A DNA stretch of 64,000 bases from contig NZ_JAAIJZ010000002.1 of the NCBI RefSeq assembly GCF_011752005.1, positions 248,001 through 312,000 of the forward strand, read 5' to 3'. Source of the DNA: Canibacter zhoujuaniae. Its GTDB lineage: Bacteria; Actinomycetota; Actinomycetes; Actinomycetales; Microbacteriaceae. A model generated the notes under the pieces. It saw nothing but the letters and a program-made list of their open reading frames with translations, was not told the origin of the DNA and did no database searches. The position numbers and the translations under genes are program-made. Positions 27,536 to 34,912 of this stretch are shown piece after piece. Numbering within the stretch: position 1 is the first letter of the stretch; each line of letters begins with the position of its first letter.

Positions 27536-27562
27536 AGAGCGCTAGCTTTAGCCGTTTAGGTG

Positions 27563-28351
27563 TTAAAGCGGCGGTAACACTGTAATCTCACCCGTCTCAA
27601 TGAGGCGGGTGAGATTTTTTACGGTCTGCTCCCAGCCGTGCACAGAGTGGCTTTTAACGCCCAGCGCGTACACCGGGTAGTCATTGCCGGCAGGGTCGAG
27701 TCTGTCGCCGACAAAGAGCATATCGTCTAAGGCAATGCCCGTCGCTTCTTTAAGCTTTCGCATACCGTACGCTTTATCAATACCCTTAGCGGTAATGTCG
27801 ACGCTGGTTGATCCGCCGGAACGCACCTCGAGGTGGGGAAGTAGCTCTTGCACAGCTGCAGCAAGTCTGTTCTTTTTCGTGCCGTCAGGATCCCAAGCTG
27901 CTTTAGCGGCGACCGGAGCCTTTTGCCCTAAGGCAGAGAACGTAATTTGAGAGAGGCGATCCTCAAGAATATTTCCCCAAGTGTCTGCCTCCCAAACCCC
28001 CTGCTCGCGCGCGGTTGCTGCAAGCGTTTCGAGAGCTAGTTTGCGATCTGCCTCTGACAGCTGTTCTTGATAGACAGTTTGCCACTTGCCGTCTATAAAA
28101 CGCTCATAGTGGGTGCCGCAAGTGGGAAGGAGGTGCAGATTTTGCAGCTGCGCAGATGAGAGTCGCTGCGCTGTCAGCCCAGTGAGCAACTGTGTCTGAA
28201 ACTGCTGAAAATTACCGCCTGAAATGATTGCGACCTGCGTCACAGAGAGGAGCCTGCTGAGCATCTCTAGCACGGGCTGGGGTACTGGCGACTTTGATGG
28301 TGCGAGGGTGTCGTCAAGGTCGAAGGCGACCAGCTTTGGCAGTGTGTGCAT
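27563..28351 (-). CDS. HAD-IIB family hydrolase (phosphomannomutase/sugar phosphatase-like)
   Basis: 262-residue haloacid dehalogenase-like enzyme. Motif I DLDDT is at residues 11-15 (nucleophile Asp11, acid/base Asp13), motif II is in AIISGGN, motif III Lys in KGIDKAYGM, and motif IV in GDRLDPAGNDYPV. The GNDYP form of motif IV and the overall plan recall eukaryotic-type phosphomannomutase as well as sucrose-phosphatase-like proteins, so it may act on a hexose phosphate. No clear ribosome binding site precedes the ATG at 28351. The gene converges on the DUF885 gene, and the terminator of that operon lies inside its last codons. Confidence 0.85.
   Translation of the reverse strand: MHTLPKLVAFDLDDTLAPSKSPVPQPVLEMLSRLLSVTQVAIISGGNFQQFQTQLLTGLTAQRLSSAQLQNLHLLPTCGTHYERFIDGKWQTVYQEQLSEADRKLALETLAATAREQGVWEADTWGNILEDRLSQITFSALGQKAPVAAKAAWDPDGTKKNRLAAAVQELLPHLEVRSGGSTSVDITAKGIDKAYGMRKLKEATGIALDDMLFVGDRLDPAGNDYPVYALGVKSHSVHGWEQTVKNLTRLIETGEITVLPPL
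27584..27620 (+). terminator. Terminator of the peptide transporter operon, inside the convergent HAD gene
   Basis: 15-bp stem, AATCTCACCCGTCTC (27584-27598) with GAGGCGGGTGAGATT (27602-27616), one T:G wobble, 3-nt loop, running into six T residues (27615-27620). It acts on the + strand. It overlaps the last ~19 codons of the HAD gene on the other strand. No T-run exists in the opposite direction. Confidence 0.8.
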
Positions 28352-28497
28352 GTGTCTATTTTGGCAGATTGAAAATTAATATCTGGCACTTAATAGTGGT
28401 CTTAACAGCAAGCGGTCGATATGATAGGAAAACACGCTCGCCGCCAGTCTAGGCGCTGCTAGTGCACTTAGAGAACACGACGACGAAAGACATTTAA

Positions 28498-28935
28498 ATG
28501 AATCATGACGCGCCACAATACCCGCAAAACACAAGCCAGCAGCCAAGTCAGCCGTACAGTGCGCCCGCGCAGCCGCCGCTTATTGACGGATACACTGTGA
28601 CAGAAAAAAACGGCAACGGTCTGGCAATCACCTCACTGGTTACCGGTATCCTCGCTTTTCTGTTCTCCTGGGTTACTTTCTTTGGTGGCCCAGCAGGTCT
28701 CGTAGCGGTTATCACAGGTATTCTTGCAGGCCGGAAGAAGCAGCGTAAAGGGCTGTGGATCACCGGTATCGTGCTCGGTGCAATCGGTTTGATTTTCGTT
28801 GTGCTGTGGATTCTGCTCAGCGTTTGGGCGTTGTCTATGCTCGCTGACCCAGAAGCCCTGCGAAACCTTGGTCTGAGTGAGGCTGAGGTGCAGGAAATCC
28901 TAAATCAGCTGCGCATGGCAGGTGTTACTGAATAA
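28498..28935 (+). CDS. Small DUF4190-like membrane protein
   Basis: 145 residues. The N-terminal ~30 residues are rich in Pro, Gln, Ser and Tyr (YPQNTSQQPSQPY), then a short linker leads to two hydrophobic helices around residues 42-75 and 84-115 with NGLAITSLVTGILAF and GLWITGIVLGAIGLI, the pattern of DUF4190 proteins. The C-terminus is an acidic helix (PEALRNLGLSEAEVQEILNQ). The function of the family is unknown. Its own promoter was not convincing. The gene ends 2 bp from the convergent methyltransferase gene, and its terminator (28976-29025) lies within that gene. Confidence 0.8.
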   Translation: MNHDAPQYPQNTSQQPSQPYSAPAQPPLIDGYTVTEKNGNGLAITSLVTGILAFLFSWVTFFGGPAGLVAVITGILAGRKKQRKGLWITGIVLGAIGLIFVVLWILLSVWALSMLADPEALRNLGLSEAEVQEILNQLRMAGVTE

Positions 28936-28937
28936 AA

Positions 28938-30179
28938 CTAAACCCGTGCAGCGATAATCGCTGCATGCTTATCTTGGATCCGCGTTAGGAAAACAGTTAG
29001 TTCCAAACGCGGATCCTTTTTCTTTGCAGGTGGCAGCTTGAGCGCTTTCCGAAACTCCTGCAGGTCTGCGCTCACCCCGCGTTTCTTTAACTCAGCGCTG
29101 GTTGCGCCGCGCTCGAGCAGAGCTTGACGCACGGCCTTTGGTTTGAGAGAGGTGACATCGAGCACTTTAAAAGAAGCGACAAACGGGTGCGGGGTGGGGG
29201 GTTGCGTCTCCCCTGTCAGGTATGCGATGTCTGGTGAGAGCATTCCGGCACTAAGCTCAGCGGAGATAGCGCCAATCTGTCTGGCGCGAATAATTGTCGG
29301 ATCGGGCTCGAAAATATAGCTGCCTAAGTTGCGCACTGCGGCGTCGGGCGCGTCTGCTGCAGCGGCGATTGTCTGCCACTGATTATCTTTAAAAGTGGTT
29401 GCTCGCCGCGTGATGTTTGGGGTGCGCAAGGTGCCCGACCAGAGCAGTGTCTCAAGAGCTTGCGAGTTGATGCTGACCCACTCGGCCTCAGTGTGCTCTG
29501 GAATTAGTTCGCGATCAAAACCGGGGCCGAGTTTTACTGCGGTGTTGTGTGCTGCGGTGACCGCAAAAACGAAGTCGAGGCTGGGAGAGTAGTCGCTTGG
29601 GCTCACCCTCTGACTGTTGCGATTGCCGAGGGTGCGCCTTGCGGGGTCAATGAAAATGGCCGAATCTGCGGTATTGAATTCAGTGAGATCAACCGCAAGA
29701 GCATTTTGACAGAGCACTTTGGCGTTTGGATATTCCCGCAGATTGTGAGCTGCAAAGGTTGCGGTCAGCTCATCTATCTCAACCGCTGTTACCTGTAACC
29801 CTGCCTGCGCAAACGCGAGTGATTCGGCGCCGATTCCGGCTCCCAGGTCTAAGACTTTTGTGATCCCGTGTGCCTTAAACCGTGTCGCGTGATGCTGCGC
29901 AACAGGAAATCGCGTGGCCTGTTCGAGCCCGGTGGGGGTGAAGAGCATTTGTGCTGCTGCTTGGCCAAATTTCGCTACGGCTTTTGTGCGTAGAGCTTGT
30001 TGCGCTAACGTCGCTGCAACAAGCTCTGGGTCACTAAAACTTTTGCGTAATTCACGCTGCAGATCTGCCGGAGTAGCCCCGCCAGCTACGAGGCTATCAG
30101 CTGCTTGGAGTGCTGTGTGCCCGAGGGGTGTTGTGAGCCTACTCCAGGAGGTGAGCAGCTGATCCGCGCGGAAATTCAT
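28938..30179 (-). CDS. SAM-dependent methyltransferase with THUMP-like C-terminal domain
   Basis: 413 residues. An N-terminal helical domain (about 1-95) is followed by a Rossmann methyltransferase fold: motif I LDLGAGIGAES at 110-120, the acidic ribose contact in VTAVEIDE, and an IFIDPARR motif near 175 where adenine- or RNA-modifying enzymes have their DPP-like catalytic loop. The C-terminus (from about 320) matches the THUMP-like domain in actinobacterial proteins of this kind, ending in KKDPRLELTVFLTRIQD. An RNA substrate is likely but unproven. The gene is divergent from groES and converges on the DUF4190-like gene. Confidence 0.8.
   Translation of the reverse strand: MNFRADQLLTSWSRLTTPLGHTALQAADSLVAGGATPADLQRELRKSFSDPELVAATLAQQALRTKAVAKFGQAAAQMLFTPTGLEQATRFPVAQHHATRFKAHGITKVLDLGAGIGAESLAFAQAGLQVTAVEIDELTATFAAHNLREYPNAKVLCQNALAVDLTEFNTADSAIFIDPARRTLGNRNSQRVSPSDYSPSLDFVFAVTAAHNTAVKLGPGFDRELIPEHTEAEWVSINSQALETLLWSGTLRTPNITRRATTFKDNQWQTIAAAADAPDAAVRNLGSYIFEPDPTIIRARQIGAISAELSAGMLSPDIAYLTGETQPPTPHPFVASFKVLDVTSLKPKAVRQALLERGATSAELKKRGVSADLQEFRKALKLPPAKKKDPRLELTVFLTRIQDKHAAIIAARV
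28976..29025 (+). terminator. Terminator of the DUF4190-like gene, inside the convergent methyltransferase gene
   Basis: 11-bp stem GGATCCGCGTT (28976-28986) with AACGCGGATCC (29006-29016); GGAA/TTCC in the loop can extend it. It is followed by TTTTTCTTT at 29017-29025. It acts on the + strand, 41 bp beyond the stop at 28935, and sits in coding sequence of the opposite-strand gene. Confidence 0.75.
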
Positions 30180-30236
30180 ATCTCAATTGTGGCAGAGGTA
30201 GAAAAGCTTAATAGTTGCTTAGTTTTTGATGAAAAG

Positions 30237-30263
30237 TTAGCACTCGCCTTGCGAGAGTGCTAA
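30237..30263. promoter_or_regulatory. CIRCE operator (HrcA binding site) upstream of groES
   Basis: Exact consensus inverted repeat: TTAGCACTC at 30237-30245, nine spacer bases, GAGTGCTAA at 30255-30263. This is the operator bound by the heat-shock repressor HrcA. Its spacer contains the -35 box (TTGCGA) of the groES promoter, so bound repressor would block RNA polymerase. Confidence 0.95.
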
Positions 30264-30277
30264 CCCCGCCGTAAACT
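30249..30277 (+). promoter_or_regulatory. Putative groES promoter within CIRCE
   Basis: TTGCGA at 30249-30254, exactly 17 nt, TAAACT at 30272-30277. The -35 lies in the CIRCE loop and the right CIRCE arm fills the spacer. The leader to the GTG start at 30336 would be about 52 nt. Confidence 0.55.
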
Positions 30278-30335
30278 TGTGTGCAGTGCCCGGTAATTTG
30301 CGGGCGAAACAGACTTTAGAGAAAAGGGGTCAGCC

Positions 30336-30632
30336 GTGTCGGTTGGAATTAAGCCGCTCGAAGATCGCATTGTTATCCGTCAGGTTGCAGCTGAGCAGAC
30401 CACTGCTTCAGGTCTTGTTATTCCGGATAGTGCGCAAGAGAAACCACAGATTGCTGAGGTGCTTGCAGTTGGGCCGGGTCGTATCGACGACAACGGCAAC
30501 CGTGTGCCTGTTGATGTTGCAGTAGGTGACAAGGTTATCTACTCAAAGTACGGTGGCACCGAAATTAAGTACGGTGGCGAGGAATACCTAATTCTCTCAG
30601 TGCGGGATCTGCTCGCAGTGGTTGAGGGTTAA
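30336..30632 (+). CDS. groES: Co-chaperonin GroES
   Basis: 98-residue GroES. The N-terminus (IKPLEDRIVIRQ), mobile loop (AAEQTTASGLVIPDSAQEKP) and C-terminal strand YLILSVRDLLAVVE are all canonical. GTG start at 30336 follows AAAGGGG. It caps the GroEL chamber during protein folding. A CIRCE element lies 73 bp upstream, so expression is HrcA-controlled and heat-inducible. There is no groEL downstream: a stem-loop and then guaB follow. groEL must be elsewhere in the genome. Confidence 0.98.
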   Translation: MSVGIKPLEDRIVIRQVAAEQTTASGLVIPDSAQEKPQIAEVLAVGPGRIDDNGNRVPVDVAVGDKVIYSKYGGTEIKYGGEEYLILSVRDLLAVVEG

Positions 30633-30652
30633 TTAAATTTTTTACGATTGCA

Positions 30653-30682
30653 GCCGTCCGGGTTTAGACTCGGGCGGCTTCA
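30653..30682 (+). terminator. Probable terminator after groES
   Basis: 8-bp stem GCCGTCCG (30653-30660) with CGGGCGGC (30671-30678), one T:G wobble, 10-nt loop, then TTCATT. The T-run is poor, so efficiency is uncertain. It lies 20 bp after the groES stop. Confidence 0.5.
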
Positions 30683-30738
30683 TTCATTAGTGCTGTGTGC
30701 ATTAGACTTAAAGCAGCGGAATAGACCCGGGTCGAAGC

Positions 30739-30771
30739 CTGTTTCAGGTAGATAATATAGACCCGAAACAG
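30739..30771. promoter_or_regulatory. Inverted repeat around a putative guaB -10 box
   Basis: CTGTTTC (30739-30745) and GAAACAG (30765-30771) flank a TAATAT box at 30753-30758. ATAGACCCG occurs twice, at 30721-30729 and 30757-30765. The layout fits an operator overlapping the guaB promoter. No good -35 hexamer is visible. Confidence 0.4.
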
Positions 30772-30791
30772 TCTCGAGAAGAAGGTTGTCA

Positions 30792-32294
30792 ATGGAACAG
30801 CGTGACCCGTTTGCACTTAAAGGCCTAACCTACGATGATGTGCTGCTCCTGCCGGCACACACCGACGTAATTCCGAGTGAAGCAGATACTTCAACGCAGC
30901 TGACGCGCAACGTGCGCATCGGGGTTCCGTTAATTTCTGCGGCGATGGACACTGTCACCGAAACTCGTATGGCTATTGCTATGGCACGCAACGGTGGTCT
31001 TGGTATTTTGCACCGCAATCTGTCGATTGCCGATCAGGCAAATATGGTCGATCTTGTGAAGCGGTCTGAAGCCGGTATGATCACAAATCCGGTGATCACC
31101 ACCGTTGACGCAACAGTCGCAGAAGTGGATAAGATCTGCGGTGAGTACAAGGTCAGCGGTTTGCCGGTCGTCGACAACTCGGGAAAACTGGTGGGAATTA
31201 TCACCAACCGAGATATGCGCTGGGTTGATCCGGCTGCGCGAGCCACCACAAAAGTTGGCGACGCAATGACAACCATGCCTCTGGTCACCGGTAAAACCGG
31301 CCTCAGCCGCGCTGAGGCACTGTCGCTTTTTAAAAAACACCGTATCGAAAAACTGCCGCTCGTTGATGATTCAGGCAAGCTCACCGGCCTGATCACTGTG
31401 AAAGATTTTGAAAAAGTTGAGCAGTATCCGAATGCTACGAAAGATGATGCCGGTCGTTTGCGGGTTGGAGCTGCGGTCGGTTTCTTCGGTGACGCTTGGG
31501 AGCGTGCAACAACCCTGTTAGAGGCGGGAGTTGATGTGCTGGTTGTTGACACTGCGAACGGTGACTCAGCCGGTGTGCTCGACATCATCAAGAAGATCAA
31601 ATCTGATTCTGCGTTTAATGGCGTTGACGTGATCGGCGGTAACGTCGCAACCTACAGCGGCGCAAAGGCTCTTGTTGAAGCCGGCGCAGATGCGATCAAA
31701 GTTGGTGTTGGCCCGGGTTCAATCTGCACCACTCGTGTTATCGCTGGTGTCGGTGTGCCGCAGGTTACCGCTGTTTACGAAGCAGCAAAAGCGGCAACGC
31801 CAGCGGGTGTGCCGGTCATCGCCGATGGTGGGTTGCAGTATTCCGGCGACATTGCGAAGGCTCTTGTTGCGGGCGCAAGCTCGGTAATGATTGGCTCACT
31901 GCTGGCTGGCACAGACGAAAGCCCTGGTGATCTTGTGTTCGTAGGCGGTAAGCAGTTTAAGAACTATCGAGGCATGGGCTCTCTCGGTGCTCTGCAAACT
32001 CGTGGTGAACGCACCTCATACTCGAAAGACCGCTACTTCCAGGCAGATGTGCCAAGCAACGAGAAACTGATCCCGGAGGGCATTGAGGGGCAGGTGCCTT
32101 ACCGCGGCCCGGTTGCTTCGGTGCTGTATCAGCTGACCGGTGGCTTGCGTCAGTCAATGTTCTATACCGGCAGCCGCACAATTCCGGAGCTGAAGGAACG
32201 TGGCAACTTCGTGCAAATTACGTCAGCAGGTTTGAAAGAATCGCACCCGCACGATATTCAGATGGTTGTTGAAGCACCAAATTACCGAGGTTAG
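30792..32294 (+). CDS. guaB: Inosine-5'-monophosphate dehydrogenase
   Basis: 500-residue IMP dehydrogenase, which oxidises IMP to XMP with NAD+ in guanine nucleotide synthesis. The N-terminal FALKGLTYDDVLLLP is canonical. Two CBS domains occupy about residues 95-205 (MITNPVITT..., MTTMPLVTG...). The catalytic Cys312 is in GPGSICTTR, and the C-terminal flap with YRGMGSLGA is present. The ATG at 30792 has AGAAGG at 6 nt and is preferred to an in-frame TTG at 30786. A promoter with an inverted repeat lies upstream. guaB3 follows 43 bp later and guaA closes the cluster at 36499. Confidence 0.98.
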   Translation: MEQRDPFALKGLTYDDVLLLPAHTDVIPSEADTSTQLTRNVRIGVPLISAAMDTVTETRMAIAMARNGGLGILHRNLSIADQANMVDLVKRSEAGMITNPVITTVDATVAEVDKICGEYKVSGLPVVDNSGKLVGIITNRDMRWVDPAARATTKVGDAMTTMPLVTGKTGLSRAEALSLFKKHRIEKLPLVDDSGKLTGLITVKDFEKVEQYPNATKDDAGRLRVGAAVGFFGDAWERATTLLEAGVDVLVVDTANGDSAGVLDIIKKIKSDSAFNGVDVIGGNVATYSGAKALVEAGADAIKVGVGPGSICTTRVIAGVGVPQVTAVYEAAKAATPAGVPVIADGGLQYSGDIAKALVAGASSVMIGSLLAGTDESPGDLVFVGGKQFKNYRGMGSLGALQTRGERTSYSKDRYFQADVPSNEKLIPEGIEGQVPYRGPVASVLYQLTGGLRQSMFYTGSRTIPELKERGNFVQITSAGLKESHPHDIQMVVEAPNYRG

Positions 32295-32337
32295 CGCGCA
32301 AGTCGCAGGCCAAGAAGCGCAGAGATAAAGGGACAGT

Positions 32338-33459
32338 TTGAGTAACGAAATTGAAATTGGACACGGCAAACGTGCGCGTCGCGTTTACTCATTTGATGAA
32401 ATTGGGGTGGTGCCCAGCCGCCGCACTCGTGATCCGGAGTTGGTGTCAACATCCTGGAGCCTAGACGCGTATCAGTTTGAAATCCCTGTGCTCGGCGCGC
32501 CGATGGACTCGGTTATGTCACCGGCCACTGCTATCGAGCTGGGCAAACTGGGCGGTCTTGGGGTGCTCAACCTTGAGGGCCTCTGGACACGCTATGCTGA
32601 TCCCCAGCCGCTGCTTGATGAGCTGGCTTCGCTCGATAACAGCAAACAAGCTGTGCAGCGTATGCGTGAAATTTATGCAGAACCGATCAAATCAGAGCTT
32701 ATCACTGAGCGGATTGCGGAAATACGTGCAGCTGGTGTGACGGTAGCCGGCAGCCTGTCGCCGCATCGCACAGCAGAACACTATGAGACCGTTGTAAAAG
32801 CCGGCGTAGATCTGTTCGTGATTCGTGGCAACACAGTCTCAGCTGAGCATGTTGCGGTTGAGGGCAAAGAACCGCTTAATCTCAAGAAGTTCATTTATGA
32901 GCTTGATGTGCCGGTGATTGTCGGCGGAGCTGCAACCTATCGTTCAGCTCTGCACCTTATGCGCACAGGCGCAGCCGCGGTGCTTGTTGGATTTGGTGGG
33001 GGTGCCAGCTCAACTACGCGAGCAACTCTCGGCATTAGTCAGCCAATGGCAACTGCGATCGCCGATGTGGCGGGAGCGCGTTCTGACTATCTTGACGAGT
33101 CTGGCGGGCGCTACGTCCATGTGATCGCTGATGGTGGCCTCGGAACTTCAGGTGAGGTTGTGAAAGCGATCGCCTGCGGCGCAGACGCTGTGATGCTCGG
33201 CTCGCTGCTTGCGCGCGCAGCTGAAGCACCCGGAGGCGGTTGGCACTGGGGGCAAGAAGCGCATCATGATTCACTGCTGCGCGGGCAGCGAGTAGCAGTG
33301 GAGCAGGTTGCACCGCTTTCTGAGATACTGAACGGTCCGTCACAGATCGCTGATGGCACCGCGAACCTTATTGGAGCGTTACGCACCGCGCTAGCGACAA
33401 CCGGCTATTCAGATTTGAAAGAATTCCAGCGCGTTGGAATTGTGCACACCGCTAAATAG
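32338..33459 (+). CDS. guaB3: GuaB3 family IMP dehydrogenase-like protein
   Basis: 373 residues, a CBS-less IMP dehydrogenase/GMP reductase-fold protein of the actinobacterial GuaB3 type. The N-terminus (EIGHGKRARRVYSFDEIGVVPSRRT) is diagnostic, followed by APMDSVMSPATAIELGKLGGLGVLNLEG. The segment where IMPDH has its catalytic cysteine loop reads GFGGGASSTTRATLG: it lacks the cysteine, so classical IMP oxidation is not expected. The biochemical activity of this group should not be assumed from the fold. Start is TTG at 32338 with AAAGGGA upstream. Confidence 0.92.
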   Translation: MSNEIEIGHGKRARRVYSFDEIGVVPSRRTRDPELVSTSWSLDAYQFEIPVLGAPMDSVMSPATAIELGKLGGLGVLNLEGLWTRYADPQPLLDELASLDNSKQAVQRMREIYAEPIKSELITERIAEIRAAGVTVAGSLSPHRTAEHYETVVKAGVDLFVIRGNTVSAEHVAVEGKEPLNLKKFIYELDVPVIVGGAATYRSALHLMRTGAAAVLVGFGGGASSTTRATLGISQPMATAIADVAGARSDYLDESGGRYVHVIADGGLGTSGEVVKAIACGADAVMLGSLLARAAEAPGGGWHWGQEAHHDSLLRGQRVAVEQVAPLSEILNGPSQIADGTANLIGALRTALATTGYSDLKEFQRVGIVHTAK

Positions 33460-33473
33460 ATAGTGTGCCGCAT

Positions 33474-34352
33474 ATGACCTCAGCACCGGCTGCCCCGAAA
33501 AATACTAAACGGCCTCGTTATTCAGGTGAGCCCACGCTCGGGCAGATTATGCGTCGCCCAAAGTGGATTTTCGCGCTCATTTTGGTGCTCTCCGTTGCTT
33601 CGGGGTTTGCTTGGCTGGCACAGTGGCAGTTGGGTAACGCCATTACCCTTGACGATAAGGCGCAGATTGACACCGAATCTGTGATACCGCTTGCAGAATT
33701 GGTTGAGCCGGCCCAACCGTTAAATGATGTGGCTGCGGGGCACAGAGTCTCAATTAACGCTAGTCTTGTTCCAAATGAATTTGTGATTGTCGGTAATCGC
33801 GCTAACTCCGGTGCGGTGGGCTACTGGGTTGTAACGCAAGCATATGCGGAAACCGTCGCAGCGGAGCATGATACGAAAGAGTTAGCCAACCTGGCGGTTG
33901 CGATTGGCTGGGCAGCTACCGCTGACGAAGCGGCTGCGGCTATTGAGAAACTTGAAGCAGCGGGGATCAGCGAAAACCGCACGCTGTATGAGGGGCGGCT
34001 CAATCCGCTTGAGACACCGGGCGCCCCTGAAATGCAGGGGGAGCTAATGGTTTACCCAAGCGTTGTTCCGGCGCAGCTTTTGAATCTCTGGCAAAATCCG
34101 CTGCCTACGACCTACGCGGGTTACGTTGTGCTGGAAGCAGATAACGGGCTGCGCGCGGTATCCGGGCTGCAGGCAATTGATTCTATTCCCCCCACCCCGC
34201 CTGAGACCGTGAACTGGATAAACTTGTTTTACGGTTTGGAGTGGGTGCTGTTTGCCGGCTTTGCGGTGTATTTTTGGGTGCGACTCTGCAGAGATGCGCA
34301 CGAGCGCGAGCACGAACTGAAACTGCAAGAAGAGGAGAAACTCAATGGCTGA
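33474..34352 (+). CDS. SURF1 family protein
   Basis: About 292 residues with the SURF1 plan: an N-terminal transmembrane helix (WIFALILVLSVASGFAWLAQWQLGNA) including the WQLG motif, a large extracytoplasmic domain with VGNRANSGAVGYWVVT, and a C-terminal transmembrane helix (NLFYGLEWVLFAGFAVYFWV). SURF1 proteins assist assembly of haem-copper (cytochrome c) oxidase, so the organism should have aerobic respiration. A GTG at 33465 is an alternative start; neither has a clear ribosome binding site and coupling to guaB3, which ends 14 bp earlier, is possible. Its 3' end overlaps the next gene by 8 bp. Confidence 0.88.
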   Translation: MTSAPAAPKNTKRPRYSGEPTLGQIMRRPKWIFALILVLSVASGFAWLAQWQLGNAITLDDKAQIDTESVIPLAELVEPAQPLNDVAAGHRVSINASLVPNEFVIVGNRANSGAVGYWVVTQAYAETVAAEHDTKELANLAVAIGWAATADEAAAAIEKLEAAGISENRTLYEGRLNPLETPGAPEMQGELMVYPSVVPAQLLNLWQNPLPTTYAGYVVLEADNGLRAVSGLQAIDSIPPTPPETVNWINLFYGLEWVLFAGFAVYFWVRLCRDAHEREHELKLQEEEKLNG

Positions 34353-34824
34353 ATTACTGCCACGCCCTGAAACCTATCCGTCGATTCGTAAATCTCTAAA
34401 ATTTTTTAAGATTTCGTCGATGATTACCGGGGTGATGCTGTTCGGTCTGTACATCATCTCAGGGATTCGCTGGTTTATGCATTCAGACGTATATGTCAAC
34501 ACAGGTAATGCGCTATTTGAGTTGGTGCAGCTGCCGCCGGCAGGTGTGGAGCTTGATTTTGAGCCTGCCGGTGTTAACTTCACAACTATATTCCTAATTG
34601 CGCATGGCTGGTTCTATGTTGTTTATGTCATCGCATCGTTCACTGTCTGGAGCGGCATGCGTTGGCCTTTCTGGCGCTTCATTTTGCTCGCACTCGCAGG
34701 TTGCGTGATTATCGTGTCGTTTATTGCCGAACGCTGGGTGGTGCGTGATGTGGAAGCAAGACTTAATGACGGCCGTGATCGAGTTCAAAATCAAAATCAT
34801 AGTGAAGCCTCACCCGCGGTTTAA
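34345..34824 (+). CDS. DUF3817 family membrane protein
   Basis: 159 residues with three to four hydrophobic segments. The N-terminus IRKSLKFFKISSMITGVMLF and the central FLIAHGWFYVVYVIASF are typical of actinobacterial DUF3817 proteins. The tail is charged and Gln/Asn-rich. GAGGAGAAA precedes ATG 34345, which overlaps the SURF1 stop by 8 bp (translational coupling). In related actinobacteria this gene sits by guaA, as it does here (88-bp gap). No function is known; a respiratory or membrane role is suggested only by its SURF1 partner. Confidence 0.85.
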   Translation: MAELLPRPETYPSIRKSLKFFKISSMITGVMLFGLYIISGIRWFMHSDVYVNTGNALFELVQLPPAGVELDFEPAGVNFTTIFLIAHGWFYVVYVIASFTVWSGMRWPFWRFILLALAGCVIIVSFIAERWVVRDVEARLNDGRDRVQNQNHSEASPAV

Positions 34825-34912
34825 ATAAACCGTGGCAGGCGATGATCCTTCCCTAAAAACCCGGTAGATTTTTATTAGATAAATCCGTTGCTAAACCTGT
34901 GAAAGGTTATCG

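Noticed and set aside
34814..34835. Short hairpin after the DUF3817 gene
   Set aside because: Tiny loop and no T-run, so not called a terminator.
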